Positions 1 through 5,560 of a stretch of DNA of 5,560 nucleotides are shown here, piece by piece. The notes beneath the pieces were generated by a model. The model did no database searches, was not told the origin of the DNA, and saw only the letters and a program-made list of their open reading frames with translations. The position numbers and the translations under genes are program-made. The stretch comes from Planctomycetota bacterium (GTDB lineage Bacteria; Planctomycetota; Phycisphaerae; SM23-33). The DNA lies in the NCBI GenBank assembly GCA_003644335.1, contig QNCB01000106.1, forward strand, positions 1-5,560. Direction: 5' to 3'. Numbering within the stretch: the stretch's first letter is position 1; each line of letters begins with the position of its first letter.

Positions 1-1419
1 ACGCTCAACCAGCGAGTAATCGAGCCTTACTGCCAATCCGTCCAGGAAGGCGTCTGGTGGTACAGCTCGGTGAACCACTGGGGAGCTGTGATAAACTCCG
101 CGTGTGGCCTGGTCGCCCTGGCGATGGACGACCAAAACGACCGGGCTTCCCAAGCCTACGACCTTGCCCGAACTGGGCTTGGACATTTCTTCGACGACCT
201 TGGTCGCGAGGGAGGCTGGGACGAGGGCCTGGGATATTGGGGCTACGCGCTGCGATATGTGCTGCTCTTCGGCCTGGCTTGCGATGGCTTGCTGGACGAT
301 CAGAAACTGCTGCACCATCGCGGCATGGTGGAGACGGGCCTGTTCCCAATCTACTTCAGTCCCAACGGCAGGCCCGCCAGCTTTGGCGACTCCGCAAAAA
401 TGCCGTTGCACGGGGCGCTGTACCTGCTGGCCCGCTACTTCGACCGCGACGAAATAACATGGTGGCTGGACACTTACTCCTTCCAACACGACGTAACCAC
501 CACCGAGTGGTCCCAGGCAGGCCTGGCCCTGCTGCTGCATCCGGACTCGCCACAAAAAACCGCCAAGGCTCCCGAGCTTGAGCCTGTGAAGGTTTTTCAT
601 CAGATAGGCTGGGCGGCGATGGCGGACAATTGGCCGGCCCCGGAGTTTTACGTAGCTGCCAAAACCGGCGACCTGGCCACGAGTCATGCCCAGCACGATA
701 TGAACAGCTTGCAGATGCAGGTCGATGGCGAGATGATGCTCGTCGACCTGGGCCATCCGCCGGACGAGGGGAGCGACTATTTCTCGTTGGCCCGGGGTGG
801 TTTTTACGAAATCCAGGCCCGGTCGCACAACACGATCGTCGTAGCGGAGGAAGACCATAGGCCTGACGCGCAGGGACTCATTCGCGACTCGCGGGCGGGC
901 GACGAATATCGCTGGGTGGTCTGCGACGCCGAGAATGCCTGTGGCGATGGCGTGCGATTTTTGCGACACGTCGTAATGCTCCTGGCTCCGGGTTTCTCGA
1001 CAGGCCAGTCGCTTATCGTGCTGGATGAGCTGAACCTGCCGAGGCTGGATCAGGTTGATATGTTCTGGCATACGGGCGGGAAAATCGATTTCGACGAAAA
1101 AACCCTGACGGGCCAAATCACGGGCCAGGTAGCCAGGCTGAACTTCGCACTGGCAGCCAGCGCCCCCGCCATGGCCAACTGCTCCTCGCGAGCGTTGGAC
1201 TATGGCCGAGCTGACAGGTACGTCCAACTCTCAGCCAACCTTGCGGGACAACAGTATTTCGCGAGCGTCTTTTCACGCAAGCCTATCAAAGCTGGGCTGC
1301 AAATCTGCACCACCGACGCCGGCGGAGTGGAAATAATCTGCGACAAAACCGTCGTGGCATTCGAGCCTGGCAAAAGACATCTGAACCTCGCAAGCGTAAA
1401 ACAAACATCCAAGCCGTAG
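1..1419 (+). CDS. Heparinase II/III-family polysaccharide lyase, 3' part (start outside window)
   Basis: The reading frame is open from base 1 to the TAG at 1417-1419, giving 472 residues, so the gene begins upstream. A GTG at 70 is only an internal valine. Residues are counted from base 1. The N-terminal part is helical and carries N-H-W-G-A (25-29) and E-G-L-G-Y-W-G-Y (75-82), typical of the alpha/alpha toroid of heparinase II and alginate/heparan lyases; the tyrosines are candidates for the catalytic base. The C-terminal beta-sandwich holds S-H-A-Q-H-D (228-233) followed by a D-G-E...V-D-L-G strand, and R-S-H-N-T (274-278). These match the conserved His-rich and 'HNT' motifs of the family. 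Such enzymes cleave uronate-containing polysaccharides by beta-elimination, usually in the periplasm or outside the cell. Any signal peptide would lie in the missing part, and the substrate cannot be told. GC is high (37 of 60 bases in 181-240). The last codons are supplied by a palindrome. Confidence 0.85.
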   Translation, partial: TLNQRVIEPYCQSVQEGVWWYSSVNHWGAVINSACGLVALAMDDQNDRASQAYDLARTGLGHFFDDLGREGGWDEGLGYWGYALRYVLLFGLACDGLLDDQKLLHHRGMVETGLFPIYFSPNGRPASFGDSAKMPLHGALYLLARYFDRDEITWWLDTYSFQHDVTTTEWSQAGLALLLHPDSPQKTAKAPELEPVKVFHQIGWAAMADNWPAPEFYVAAKTGDLATSHAQHDMNSLQMQVDGEMMLVDLGHPPDEGSDYFSLARGGFYEIQARSHNTIVVAEEDHRPDAQGLIRDSRAGDEYRWVVCDAENACGDGVRFLRHVVMLLAPGFSTGQSLIVLDELNLPRLDQVDMFWHTGGKIDFDEKTLTGQITGQVARLNFALAASAPAMANCSSRALDYGRADRYVQLSANLAGQQYFASVFSRKPIKAGLQICTTDAGGVEIICDKTVVAFEPGKRHLNLASVKQTSKP

Positions 1420-1444
1420 CATGGGCGTTCCGCCCATGCTACGG
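1414..1444. repeat. Perfect 14-bp inverted repeat overlapping the lyase stop codon
   Basis: The arms 1414-1427 and 1431-1444 are exact reverse complements separated by the triplet TTC, so RNA or single-stranded DNA would form a very strong hairpin. The left arm includes the TAG stop (1417-1419) of the upstream lyase. No T-run follows (GAAAACC), so it is not a standard Rho-independent terminator, although it may protect the 3' end of the transcript. The symmetric core around GCATGGGCG resembles palindromic units I recall as dispersed between genes in Planctomycetota genomes. That recollection could not be checked here. Confidence 0.75.
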
Positions 1445-1449
1445 AAAAC

Positions 1450-1469
1450 CACAGCCGAGGGCGGCTGTG
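1450..1469. repeat. Second hairpin, 8-bp stem, paired with the preceding palindrome
   Basis: CACAGCCG (1450-1457) pairs with CGGCTGTG (1462-1469) around the loop AGGG. It starts five bases after the first palindrome. Two strong stems so close together resemble a compound REP/BIME-like element. It is not followed directly by a T-run; the nearest (seven T at 1511-1517) is about 40 bases away and has no stem of its own. Confidence 0.6.
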
Positions 1470-1708
1470 CTGCATGCCCGAATAGTTTTGCAATTAGCTC
1501 ACTGGTCCCGTTTTTTTAACTGCTAAGTCAGAAGTGAGCGACCGGATTTTCTGGCAGGAGGTTTTTCGGGGGGGCAGCTCTCTGTTCCCCGTCGGCGGGG
1601 ACTTGCCAAGGCCAGGCCCATGTCGAGACAACGCCAGCAAATGGCCAACACGCTCTGATAACGGATAACCGCTTTTCGGCAGCTCAAATAAAATTGTAAA
1701 ATTCGAGA
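1470..1708. other. Intergenic stretch without a recognised gene
   Basis: No reading frame here looks like a known protein. A + frame stays open from about 1498 to 1662 (about 54 codons) but has no recognisable domain and no start fitted to a ribosome site. An AGGAGG at 1556-1561 has no start codon 5 to 9 bases after it. Visible structure: a T7 run (1511-1517), a G7 run (1569-1575), a 6-bp stem with a 4-base loop (1586-1591 with 1596-1601), and two copies of GATAAC (1657-1662 and 1664-1669). Composition drops sharply to AT-rich from about 1680, where the promoter region of the next gene begins. Confidence 0.5.
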
Positions 1709-1724
1709 AATTGTATTGACAATT
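1709..1724 (+). promoter_or_regulatory. Possible promoter element and operator of the deoR-type gene
   Basis: A perfect -35 box TTGACA lies at 1716-1721. It sits partly within an inverted repeat, AATTGT (1709-1714) and ACAATT (1719-1724), with a 4-base spacer. AAATTGT also occurs as a direct repeat at 1691-1697 and 1708-1714, centred 17 bases apart. Such a site could let the DeoR protein repress its own operon. No good -10 box stands 16 to 18 bases downstream (the positions read about CACAAT/ACAATA), so the promoter call is weak. Confidence 0.35.
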
Positions 1725-1752
1725 ATGTTTGAATGTAACACAATACGACATT

Positions 1753-2532
1753 ATGCCAAGAAGTTCAGTACAAGGTAAAAAGCGGCGAGCGGAGCTGACC
1801 GGGATACTTTCCTCGCAGCGGAACGTGTCGACCGCCCAGCTGGCAGGCCGATTCGGGGTCAGCGAGATGACCATCCGTCGAGACCTGAAGGAGTTGCAAA
1901 ACTCCGGGGTCGCTCTGCCCTGCTATGGCGGAGCGATGGCTGCCAAGCGGATAAGTTTCGAGTTTGCCTTCGACGAGCGTCACCAGGCTAATATCGCTCA
2001 AAAGCGGCGGATAGGCCTGGCTGGGGCGGGGAAAATCAGCGACGGCCAGATTGTCTTTTTGGACACTGGCACGACGACGCTGGAAATTGCCCGGGCCTTG
2101 TCGCGAATGAATATTCGTTGCACCGTCATCACCGGCAGCCTGGTTATCACCAGCGAATTGTGGGGGAAGGAAAACATCCAGCTCCAACTCCTCGGCGGCC
2201 AGGTTCGGCAGAAAAACCCCGACCTCATAGGCCCATACAGCGAAACCATGCTGGACAGATTCGCTGCGGACGTGGCCTTTCTGGGCAGCGATGGAATAGA
2301 CCCTGTCCGCGGGAGTTTTGCCGGGGATTTGGACACAGCCCGCATCGCCGAAAAGATGGCTTTCAATGCAAGCAAGGTAATAGTGGTAGCGGACAGCTCA
2401 AAATTGCCAAGAACAGGTCTGGCTAGATACTTGCAAATAAAAAACATGGATGAGCTTATTACGGATAAAAAAGCGAACCCCGCAGCAGTGCGAAAACTTA
2501 GAGGCCAAATGGTAAAAATAACCCTTGTATAA
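1753..2532 (+). CDS. DeoR-family transcriptional repressor
   Basis: A protein of 259 residues, normal for the family. The N-terminal winged helix-turn-helix spans about 12-60: S-T-A-Q-L-A-G-R-F-G-V-S-E-M-T-I-R-R-D-L (26-45) is the classic DeoR signature. The C-terminal sensor domain (about 75-250) has the phosphate-binding loop D-T-G-T-T-T (104-109), L-G-G (147-149), F-L-G-S-D-G-I-D (176-183) and A-D-S-S-K (213-217). Members bind a phosphorylated sugar and then leave the operator. The usual T-N-S after the second core strand reads T-G-S (127-129). ATG 1753 is preferred over TTG 1729, because the TTG lies eight bases after the TTGACA box and would add a non-family extension. Neither start has a clear ribosome site, so a leaderless or short-leader transcript is possible. 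The stop is 13 bases before the aldolase, suggesting co-transcription. The effector is unknown but may be the aldolase substrate. Confidence 0.9.
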   Translation: MPRSSVQGKKRRAELTGILSSQRNVSTAQLAGRFGVSEMTIRRDLKELQNSGVALPCYGGAMAAKRISFEFAFDERHQANIAQKRRIGLAGAGKISDGQIVFLDTGTTTLEIARALSRMNIRCTVITGSLVITSELWGKENIQLQLLGGQVRQKNPDLIGPYSETMLDRFAADVAFLGSDGIDPVRGSFAGDLDTARIAEKMAFNASKVIVVADSSKLPRTGLARYLQIKNMDELITDKKANPAAVRKLRGQMVKITLV

Positions 2533-2533
2533 A

Positions 2534-2538
2534 AAGGA
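2534..2538 (+). promoter_or_regulatory. Ribosome binding site deciding the aldolase start
   Basis: AAGGA lies 7 bases before ATG 2546 and directly after the DeoR stop. It fixes the start at 2546 and rules out the in-frame TTG at 2525, which overlaps the end of the regulator gene. Confidence 0.7.
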
Positions 2539-2545
2539 AAATTCT

Positions 2546-3361
2546 ATGTCAGGAAAAAATATCCGAATCAAAAAATTCTTCAGAAACAAAAAGAACCTGG
2601 TAATATCTGCGCTTGACCATGTCGTCGAATATGGCGTTCAGCCTGGCATCGAAGATGCAAGAGAAGCAATCAAAAATTGCATGACCACAGATGCCCTGCT
2701 GCTGCCCAGGTTTATGCTGAAGAGGAACTGGGATCTGTTCGCAAAACCCAATGCTCCCGCGCCGGTGGTTCGTATAAACTGGTCTTCCTCGTTTTACTAT
2801 CCGCTTGATTACAGGGAAGGCTTTACTACTATCTGCACAAATGTGGAAGAGGCAGTAGAGGCTGGGGCTGAAGCTATAATCTGCTCTTTGTTCCTGGAAG
2901 AAAAAGACAATCGAGCGATGGAAGTTAATAATGTCGAAATATTTTCAGAAATCGTTCGCCAAAAAGAAAAGCTCGGCATCCCGCTTATCGGAGAATGCTA
3001 TGTTGTGGAACACACGGAAAAAACCGCTCAGCAGGTGCACGATAAGGTGAAGAGAATTTCGCGAATTATGGCTGAGCTTGGAGCTGACTTTATCAAGACT
3101 TTTTACACAGGTAAAAAGTTTCACGAAGTTATAGAAAACACTCCAGTCCCCGTGTTTACTATCGGAGCTGATAAGTTGAACACAGACCTGGCTGTGCTTC
3201 AAAAAGCCTACGACTCGGTTCAGCAGGGGGCTAGCGGTATTATCTTCGGAAGAAATATTTTCATGGCCAAAGATCCCAAAATTATCACAAAGGCCCTGAA
3301 CGATGTTATTAACAAAGGCCTGTCGCCCAAAGAGGCGGCAAACAAGTACGGATTAAAGTAA
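2546..3361 (+). CDS. Class I (Schiff-base) aldolase, DhnA/FbaB/LsrF-type
   Basis: A cytoplasmic TIM-barrel protein of 271 residues, the usual length for the DhnA/LsrF group (archaeal-type fructose-bisphosphate aldolase, LsrF thiolase, aminodeoxyheptulosonate synthase). First strand: V-I-S-A-L-D-H (19-25), with Asp24 where the family has its catalytic Asp. Mid-barrel: V-V-R-I-N-W (74-79), and G-E-C-Y (149-152) with a Tyr in a place suitable for proton transfer. Schiff-base motif: G-A-D-F-I-K-T-F-Y-T-G (179-189), with Lys184 the likely catalytic lysine. Phosphate-binding end: G-A-S-G-I-I-F-G-R-N-I-F (228-239). The key residues are present, so the enzyme should be active on a phosphorylated keto-compound. 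Fructose bisphosphate, a 1-phospho-deoxy sugar or an LsrF-like substrate cannot be separated by eye. Its place just behind a DeoR gene favours a catabolic role over glycolysis. It is noticeably more AT-rich (23 G+C of 60 in 2881-2940) than the lyase. Confidence 0.85.
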   Translation: MSGKNIRIKKFFRNKKNLVISALDHVVEYGVQPGIEDAREAIKNCMTTDALLLPRFMLKRNWDLFAKPNAPAPVVRINWSSSFYYPLDYREGFTTICTNVEEAVEAGAEAIICSLFLEEKDNRAMEVNNVEIFSEIVRQKEKLGIPLIGECYVVEHTEKTAQQVHDKVKRISRIMAELGADFIKTFYTGKKFHEVIENTPVPVFTIGADKLNTDLAVLQKAYDSVQQGASGIIFGRNIFMAKDPKIITKALNDVINKGLSPKEAANKYGLK

Positions 3362-3430
3362 CTGCAAGAAAATATGACGCTGGAAATAATTCGGCGATAA
3401 GCTGTAACACCTATAATTAAGGGCTAAAAC

Positions 3431-4489
3431 ATGTCATCGCAAAGTGTACGACGCAGGTTTGAACTTGCGCTGTCAGGCGAAATTGTCGAACATCCTGTTT
3501 ATGCAGTTTATGACTGGTTTGCAAAAAACCGACTTACTACTGCCGATTGGGAATCTCTCTTTGATGCTGGGCTTGGTCAGATCAACCATGCCAACCTCGT
3601 CAGGCACGAACATCCCAGCTTCGAGCTTGTGGAAACTACCTCTCAGCAGGAGGGACAAACGCGTCGCGACATTCGGCTGATTACGGACAAGGGGGAATTG
3701 CACGAGTGGTATCTGGGCGAGTGGAAGCAGGAGCATTTTATCAAAACTCCCGAGGATTACAGTATCATGGCCCATGCTCTGGAGGGCGTGCGTATAACTT
3801 CCGACGATAGGCCTTTCGTTGAATCCGAAGCTGCTCTTGGCGACCGTGGAATTACGGTTGGTCAACTTCATGGCCTGGGCCTGGGCAGAACGCCATTGAT
3901 GGTTTTGCAGATCGACTGGGTTGGCTTGGAGCGGTTCTCTATGGACCTGGCTTACGATCTCCCCGAGCTTTTGCATCTTGTGGAGGTGCTGAACGAGATC
4001 AAGCTGGAGGAGATTCGCCAGGCTGTAAAGACGCCTGCAGCCCAGATTAAACTTTGGGAAAATCTTTCCATCGAAACGCTAGGCCCCGTTTACTACAAGC
4101 GGCATATGGCACCTTTATACAAGCAGATTCTCGAAATAATGAACGCCGCGGGCAAGCGTTTGTTGGTTCATTACGATGGCCAACTTAAAGTGGTAGCGGA
4201 AGATATTGCAGCTCTTGACATCGACGGTATAGACTCGCTGACCGAGCCGCCGGAGGGAAACATGACGATACGGGAGGCCCGGCAAGCCTGGCCTGACAAG
4301 TTCCTCTGGGTGCATCCGAATCTACAATGGTACCGCGCGCCCAAAGCGGAACTGGCTGAGAAAATTACCGGAATAGTTCAGCAAGCTGGGCCCAAACGGT
4401 TCTGCCTGCAAATAAGCGAAGACGTGCCTCCTAACTGGCAGGAGACCGTGCCATTTGTACTGGAAACGCTCGCTTCGCTCAAAACTTAG
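3431..4489 (+). CDS. UroD-superfamily protein (uroporphyrinogen decarboxylase / MtaA-like fold), reaction unknown
   Basis: A protein of 352 residues starting at ATG 3431, with AAGGG at 3419-3423 placed 7 bases upstream. The C-terminal half is typical of the UroD/methyltransferase barrel: W-E-N-L-S-I-E (209-215) followed by G-P-V-Y-Y (218-222), H-Y-D-G (247-250), I-D-S-L-T-E-P-P-E-G-N-M-T-I-R-E-A-R (267-284), and I-S-E-D-V-P-P (328-334). True UroD (heme synthesis) is unlikely: its N-terminal arginine/'N-R-P' substrate motif is absent and the neighbours are sugar genes. MtaA-type methyltransferases bind zinc through H-x-C and a later Cys. Here the equivalent places read H247-x-D249 and probably E330. 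Many anaerobic and PVC bacteria carry numerous UroD-like paralogues beside sugar-catabolism genes, mostly without assigned function. Methyl transfer from a methoxylated sugar is a possible but untested role; no corrinoid protein gene is in view. It is separated from the aldolase by 69 bases and is likely in the same transcript. Confidence 0.8.
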   Translation: MSSQSVRRRFELALSGEIVEHPVYAVYDWFAKNRLTTADWESLFDAGLGQINHANLVRHEHPSFELVETTSQQEGQTRRDIRLITDKGELHEWYLGEWKQEHFIKTPEDYSIMAHALEGVRITSDDRPFVESEAALGDRGITVGQLHGLGLGRTPLMVLQIDWVGLERFSMDLAYDLPELLHLVEVLNEIKLEEIRQAVKTPAAQIKLWENLSIETLGPVYYKRHMAPLYKQILEIMNAAGKRLLVHYDGQLKVVAEDIAALDIDGIDSLTEPPEGNMTIREARQAWPDKFLWVHPNLQWYRAPKAELAEKITGIVQQAGPKRFCLQISEDVPPNWQETVPFVLETLASLKT

Positions 4490-4622
4490 TTAACCGGTTA
4501 TTGAAAACAATCGCTGTGTGAGAACGAGAAGCAGGGCTAGCTCTTTCATACAGCTATCGAATTCAGCGTTTGGATTCGGAAAAAATTTTTGAAACAGGCC
4601 CAATTTTACATGGAGTATTATC
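4490..4622. other. Spacer between UroD-like and Gfo/Idh genes
   Basis: 133 bases without a gene. A 10-bp perfect palindrome TAACCGGTTA (4491-4500) sits just after the UroD-like stop, but is short enough to be chance. No stem followed by a T-run is seen, so no terminator is called. The stretch 4579-4610 is AT-rich and includes TTGAAA (4589-4594) without a matching -10 box, so a promoter for the next gene is possible but unsupported. Confidence 0.4.
4612..4615 (+). promoter_or_regulatory. Ribosome binding site of the Gfo/Idh gene
   Basis: GGAG ends 7 bases before ATG 4623. It supports that start over the in-frame ATGs at 4635 and 4641, which would cut into the first Rossmann strand. Confidence 0.6.
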
Positions 4623-5560
4623 ATGGGTATCAAAATGGGAATGTGTGGAACCGGAGCCTTTGCGGATTGTTTTATTCCGCTGTTTAAGGCGCATCCGGAT
4701 GTGGACAGCGTCGTATTGTGCGATCTGGACGCAGAAAAACTCAAAGAAAAGTGCAAGAAGTTCGAGATTACTGAAAGCTATCCGTCGCTGGACGCACTGT
4801 GCGAAAGCGATGTCGATGCCATCGCTGTCATCACCCAGCATCATCTGCATGGGCCTCATGCGGTACAGGCCTTGAAAGCGGGCAAGCATGTCTATTCGGC
4901 AGTACCGTCTGCGGTCTCGATGGAAGAGATTACCGAGCTGGTCAAAACCGTCGAAGAAACCGGCCAGATCTATATGATCGGCGAGACGAGTTATTACTAT
5001 CCCTGCACCCTTTTCTGCCGCGACAAGTTCCAGAAAGGTGAGTTCGGCCAGATCGTCTATTCCGAAGGCGAATACATTCATGACTATCTTCATGGCTGTA
5101 TAGATATAGCCAAATGGCGCCTCGGAGATGAGTGGCAGCAGAAGTTTGGCATTCCGCCGATGTTCTACCCGACACACTCGACCAGCATGGTCGTCTCGGT
5201 GACCGGCGCCCACGCTACGCATGTCTGCGGGATGGGCATCGAAGATAATCGTGAATATAAGCTGCCGCCCAAGGATGAAGCTGAAAAAGAATACAGAGAA
5301 TACAATTTCTATGCCCGCGAAGACAACTATTGGAAGAACCCCTTCAGCAATGAAACCATTCTGTGCAAGATGTCTGACGGCAGCGTGATGCGTATCAATG
5401 AGTTCCGCCGCGCCGGCCATACCGGCACTTGCGGGATGAGCATGATTGGCACCGATGGAAGCTATGAACAGCAGACCGGTCCCACCGGCGAGGGCTACAG
5501 CACCAAAGCCGCTATCTGGCTCAACAAAAATCTTGATGACCGTTTGGATGTCAGCCCGCT
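4623..5560 (+). CDS. Gfo/Idh/MocA-family NAD(P)-dependent oxidoreductase-like protein, 3' end outside window
   Basis: The frame is open from ATG 4623 to the end of the window: 312 full codons plus two bases, with no stop. The N-terminal Rossmann fold has M-C-G-T-G-A-F-A (7-14), the G-x-G-x-x-A dinucleotide motif. D34 at the end of strand 2 (V-L-C-D-L-D) favours NAD(H). Then D-A-I-A-V-I-T (65-71), H-H-L-H (73-76) and A-G-K-H-V-Y (86-91) follow as in the family. The expected E-K-P reads A93-V94-P95, so the usual active-site lysine is missing. The C-terminal alpha/beta domain has F-G-Q-I-V-Y-S-E-G-E-Y (141-151), D-I-A-K-W (161-165) and P-M-F-Y-P-T-H-S (179-186), with His185 a candidate catalytic or substrate residue. 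Typical members oxidise, reduce, epimerise or, in family GH109, hydrolyse sugars. The loss of lysine makes a plain dehydrogenase uncertain. A Tat signal, common in secreted relatives, is absent, so it is probably cytoplasmic. Confidence 0.88.
   Translation, partial: MGIKMGMCGTGAFADCFIPLFKAHPDVDSVVLCDLDAEKLKEKCKKFEITESYPSLDALCESDVDAIAVITQHHLHGPHAVQALKAGKHVYSAVPSAVSMEEITELVKTVEETGQIYMIGETSYYYPCTLFCRDKFQKGEFGQIVYSEGEYIHDYLHGCIDIAKWRLGDEWQQKFGIPPMFYPTHSTSMVVSVTGAHATHVCGMGIEDNREYKLPPKDEAEKEYREYNFYAREDNYWKNPFSNETILCKMSDGSVMRINEFRRAGHTGTCGMSMIGTDGSYEQQTGPTGEGYSTKAAIWLNKNLDDRLDVSP

Noticed and set aside
70..1419. GTG at 70 as the start of the lyase gene
   Set aside because: The frame is open back to base 1 and the upstream residues continue the helical toroid (W-W-Y-S-S-V-N-H-W), so the gene is cut by the window edge rather than starting here.
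1556..1561. Perfect AGGAGG as a ribosome site of a small gene
   Set aside because: No ATG, GTG or TTG stands at a workable distance downstream.
1494..1874. Minus-strand open frame of 126 codons across the intergenic region
   Set aside because: It runs into the helix-turn-helix region of the DeoR gene from the opposite strand, covers the promoter-like region, and shows no recognisable domain.
3374..3400. Eight-codon ATG-to-TAA frame in the aldolase-UroD gap
   Set aside because: It is too short, has no ribosome site, and shows nothing that suggests a leader peptide.
3390..3417. TATAAT (3412-3417) with TTCGGC (3390-3395) as a promoter for the UroD-like gene
   Set aside because: The -10 box is perfect, but a start about 7 bases further on would leave the AAGGG ribosome site outside the transcript. 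The -35 match is poor. Read-through from the aldolase explains the data better.
4491..4500. TAACCGGTTA palindrome as a terminator or operator
   Set aside because: A 10-bp palindrome is expected a few times by chance in a window this long. It has no loop and no T-run.
4563..5420. Long minus-strand open frame of 285 codons
   Set aside because: It lies opposite the Gfo/Idh gene, whose family motifs are clear on the + strand. The antisense translation shows no known domain and has no ribosome site.

Overview
The window looks like part of a bacterial carbohydrate-use locus. It carries five genes, all on the + strand. The gene families fit a polysaccharide-degrading bacterium of the Planctomycetota (Phycisphaerae-like) or a related PVC lineage: heparinase II/III lyase, DeoR regulator, DhnA/LsrF-type class I aldolase, UroD-like protein of the 'TEDVP' kind, and a Gfo/Idh/MocA protein with a 'SAVP' motif. 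A REP-like double palindrome after the first gene agrees with this. The lineage is inferred from family style, not from a marker gene.

Layout. 1-1419 is the 3' part of a heparinase II/III-family gene whose start lies before the window. Its stop codon falls inside a perfect 14-bp inverted repeat (1414-1444), followed at once by a second hairpin (1450-1469). Bases 1470-1752 hold no convincing gene. They contain an unexplained G-rich stretch, then an AT-rich promoter-like region with a TTGACA box inside a 6-bp inverted repeat. 1753-2532 encodes a DeoR-family repressor. After 13 bases comes a class I aldolase (2546-3361), after 69 more a UroD-superfamily protein (3431-4489), and after 133 more a Gfo/Idh/MocA-family protein (4623 to the window end, incomplete).

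How the parts may work together. The lyase would cut a uronate-containing polysaccharide outside the cytoplasm. The DeoR protein would sense a phosphorylated sugar made during breakdown and control the genes behind it. The Gfo/Idh protein would act on a sugar or sugar derivative, and the aldolase would split or rearrange a phosphorylated keto-intermediate. The UroD-like protein has no assigned reaction: its fold suggests methyl transfer or decarboxylation, but the usual cysteine metal ligands are replaced. The DeoR-aldolase coupling is clear from spacing. Membership of the other genes in one operon is plausible but unproven. No transposase, CRISPR array, tRNA or rRNA was seen.
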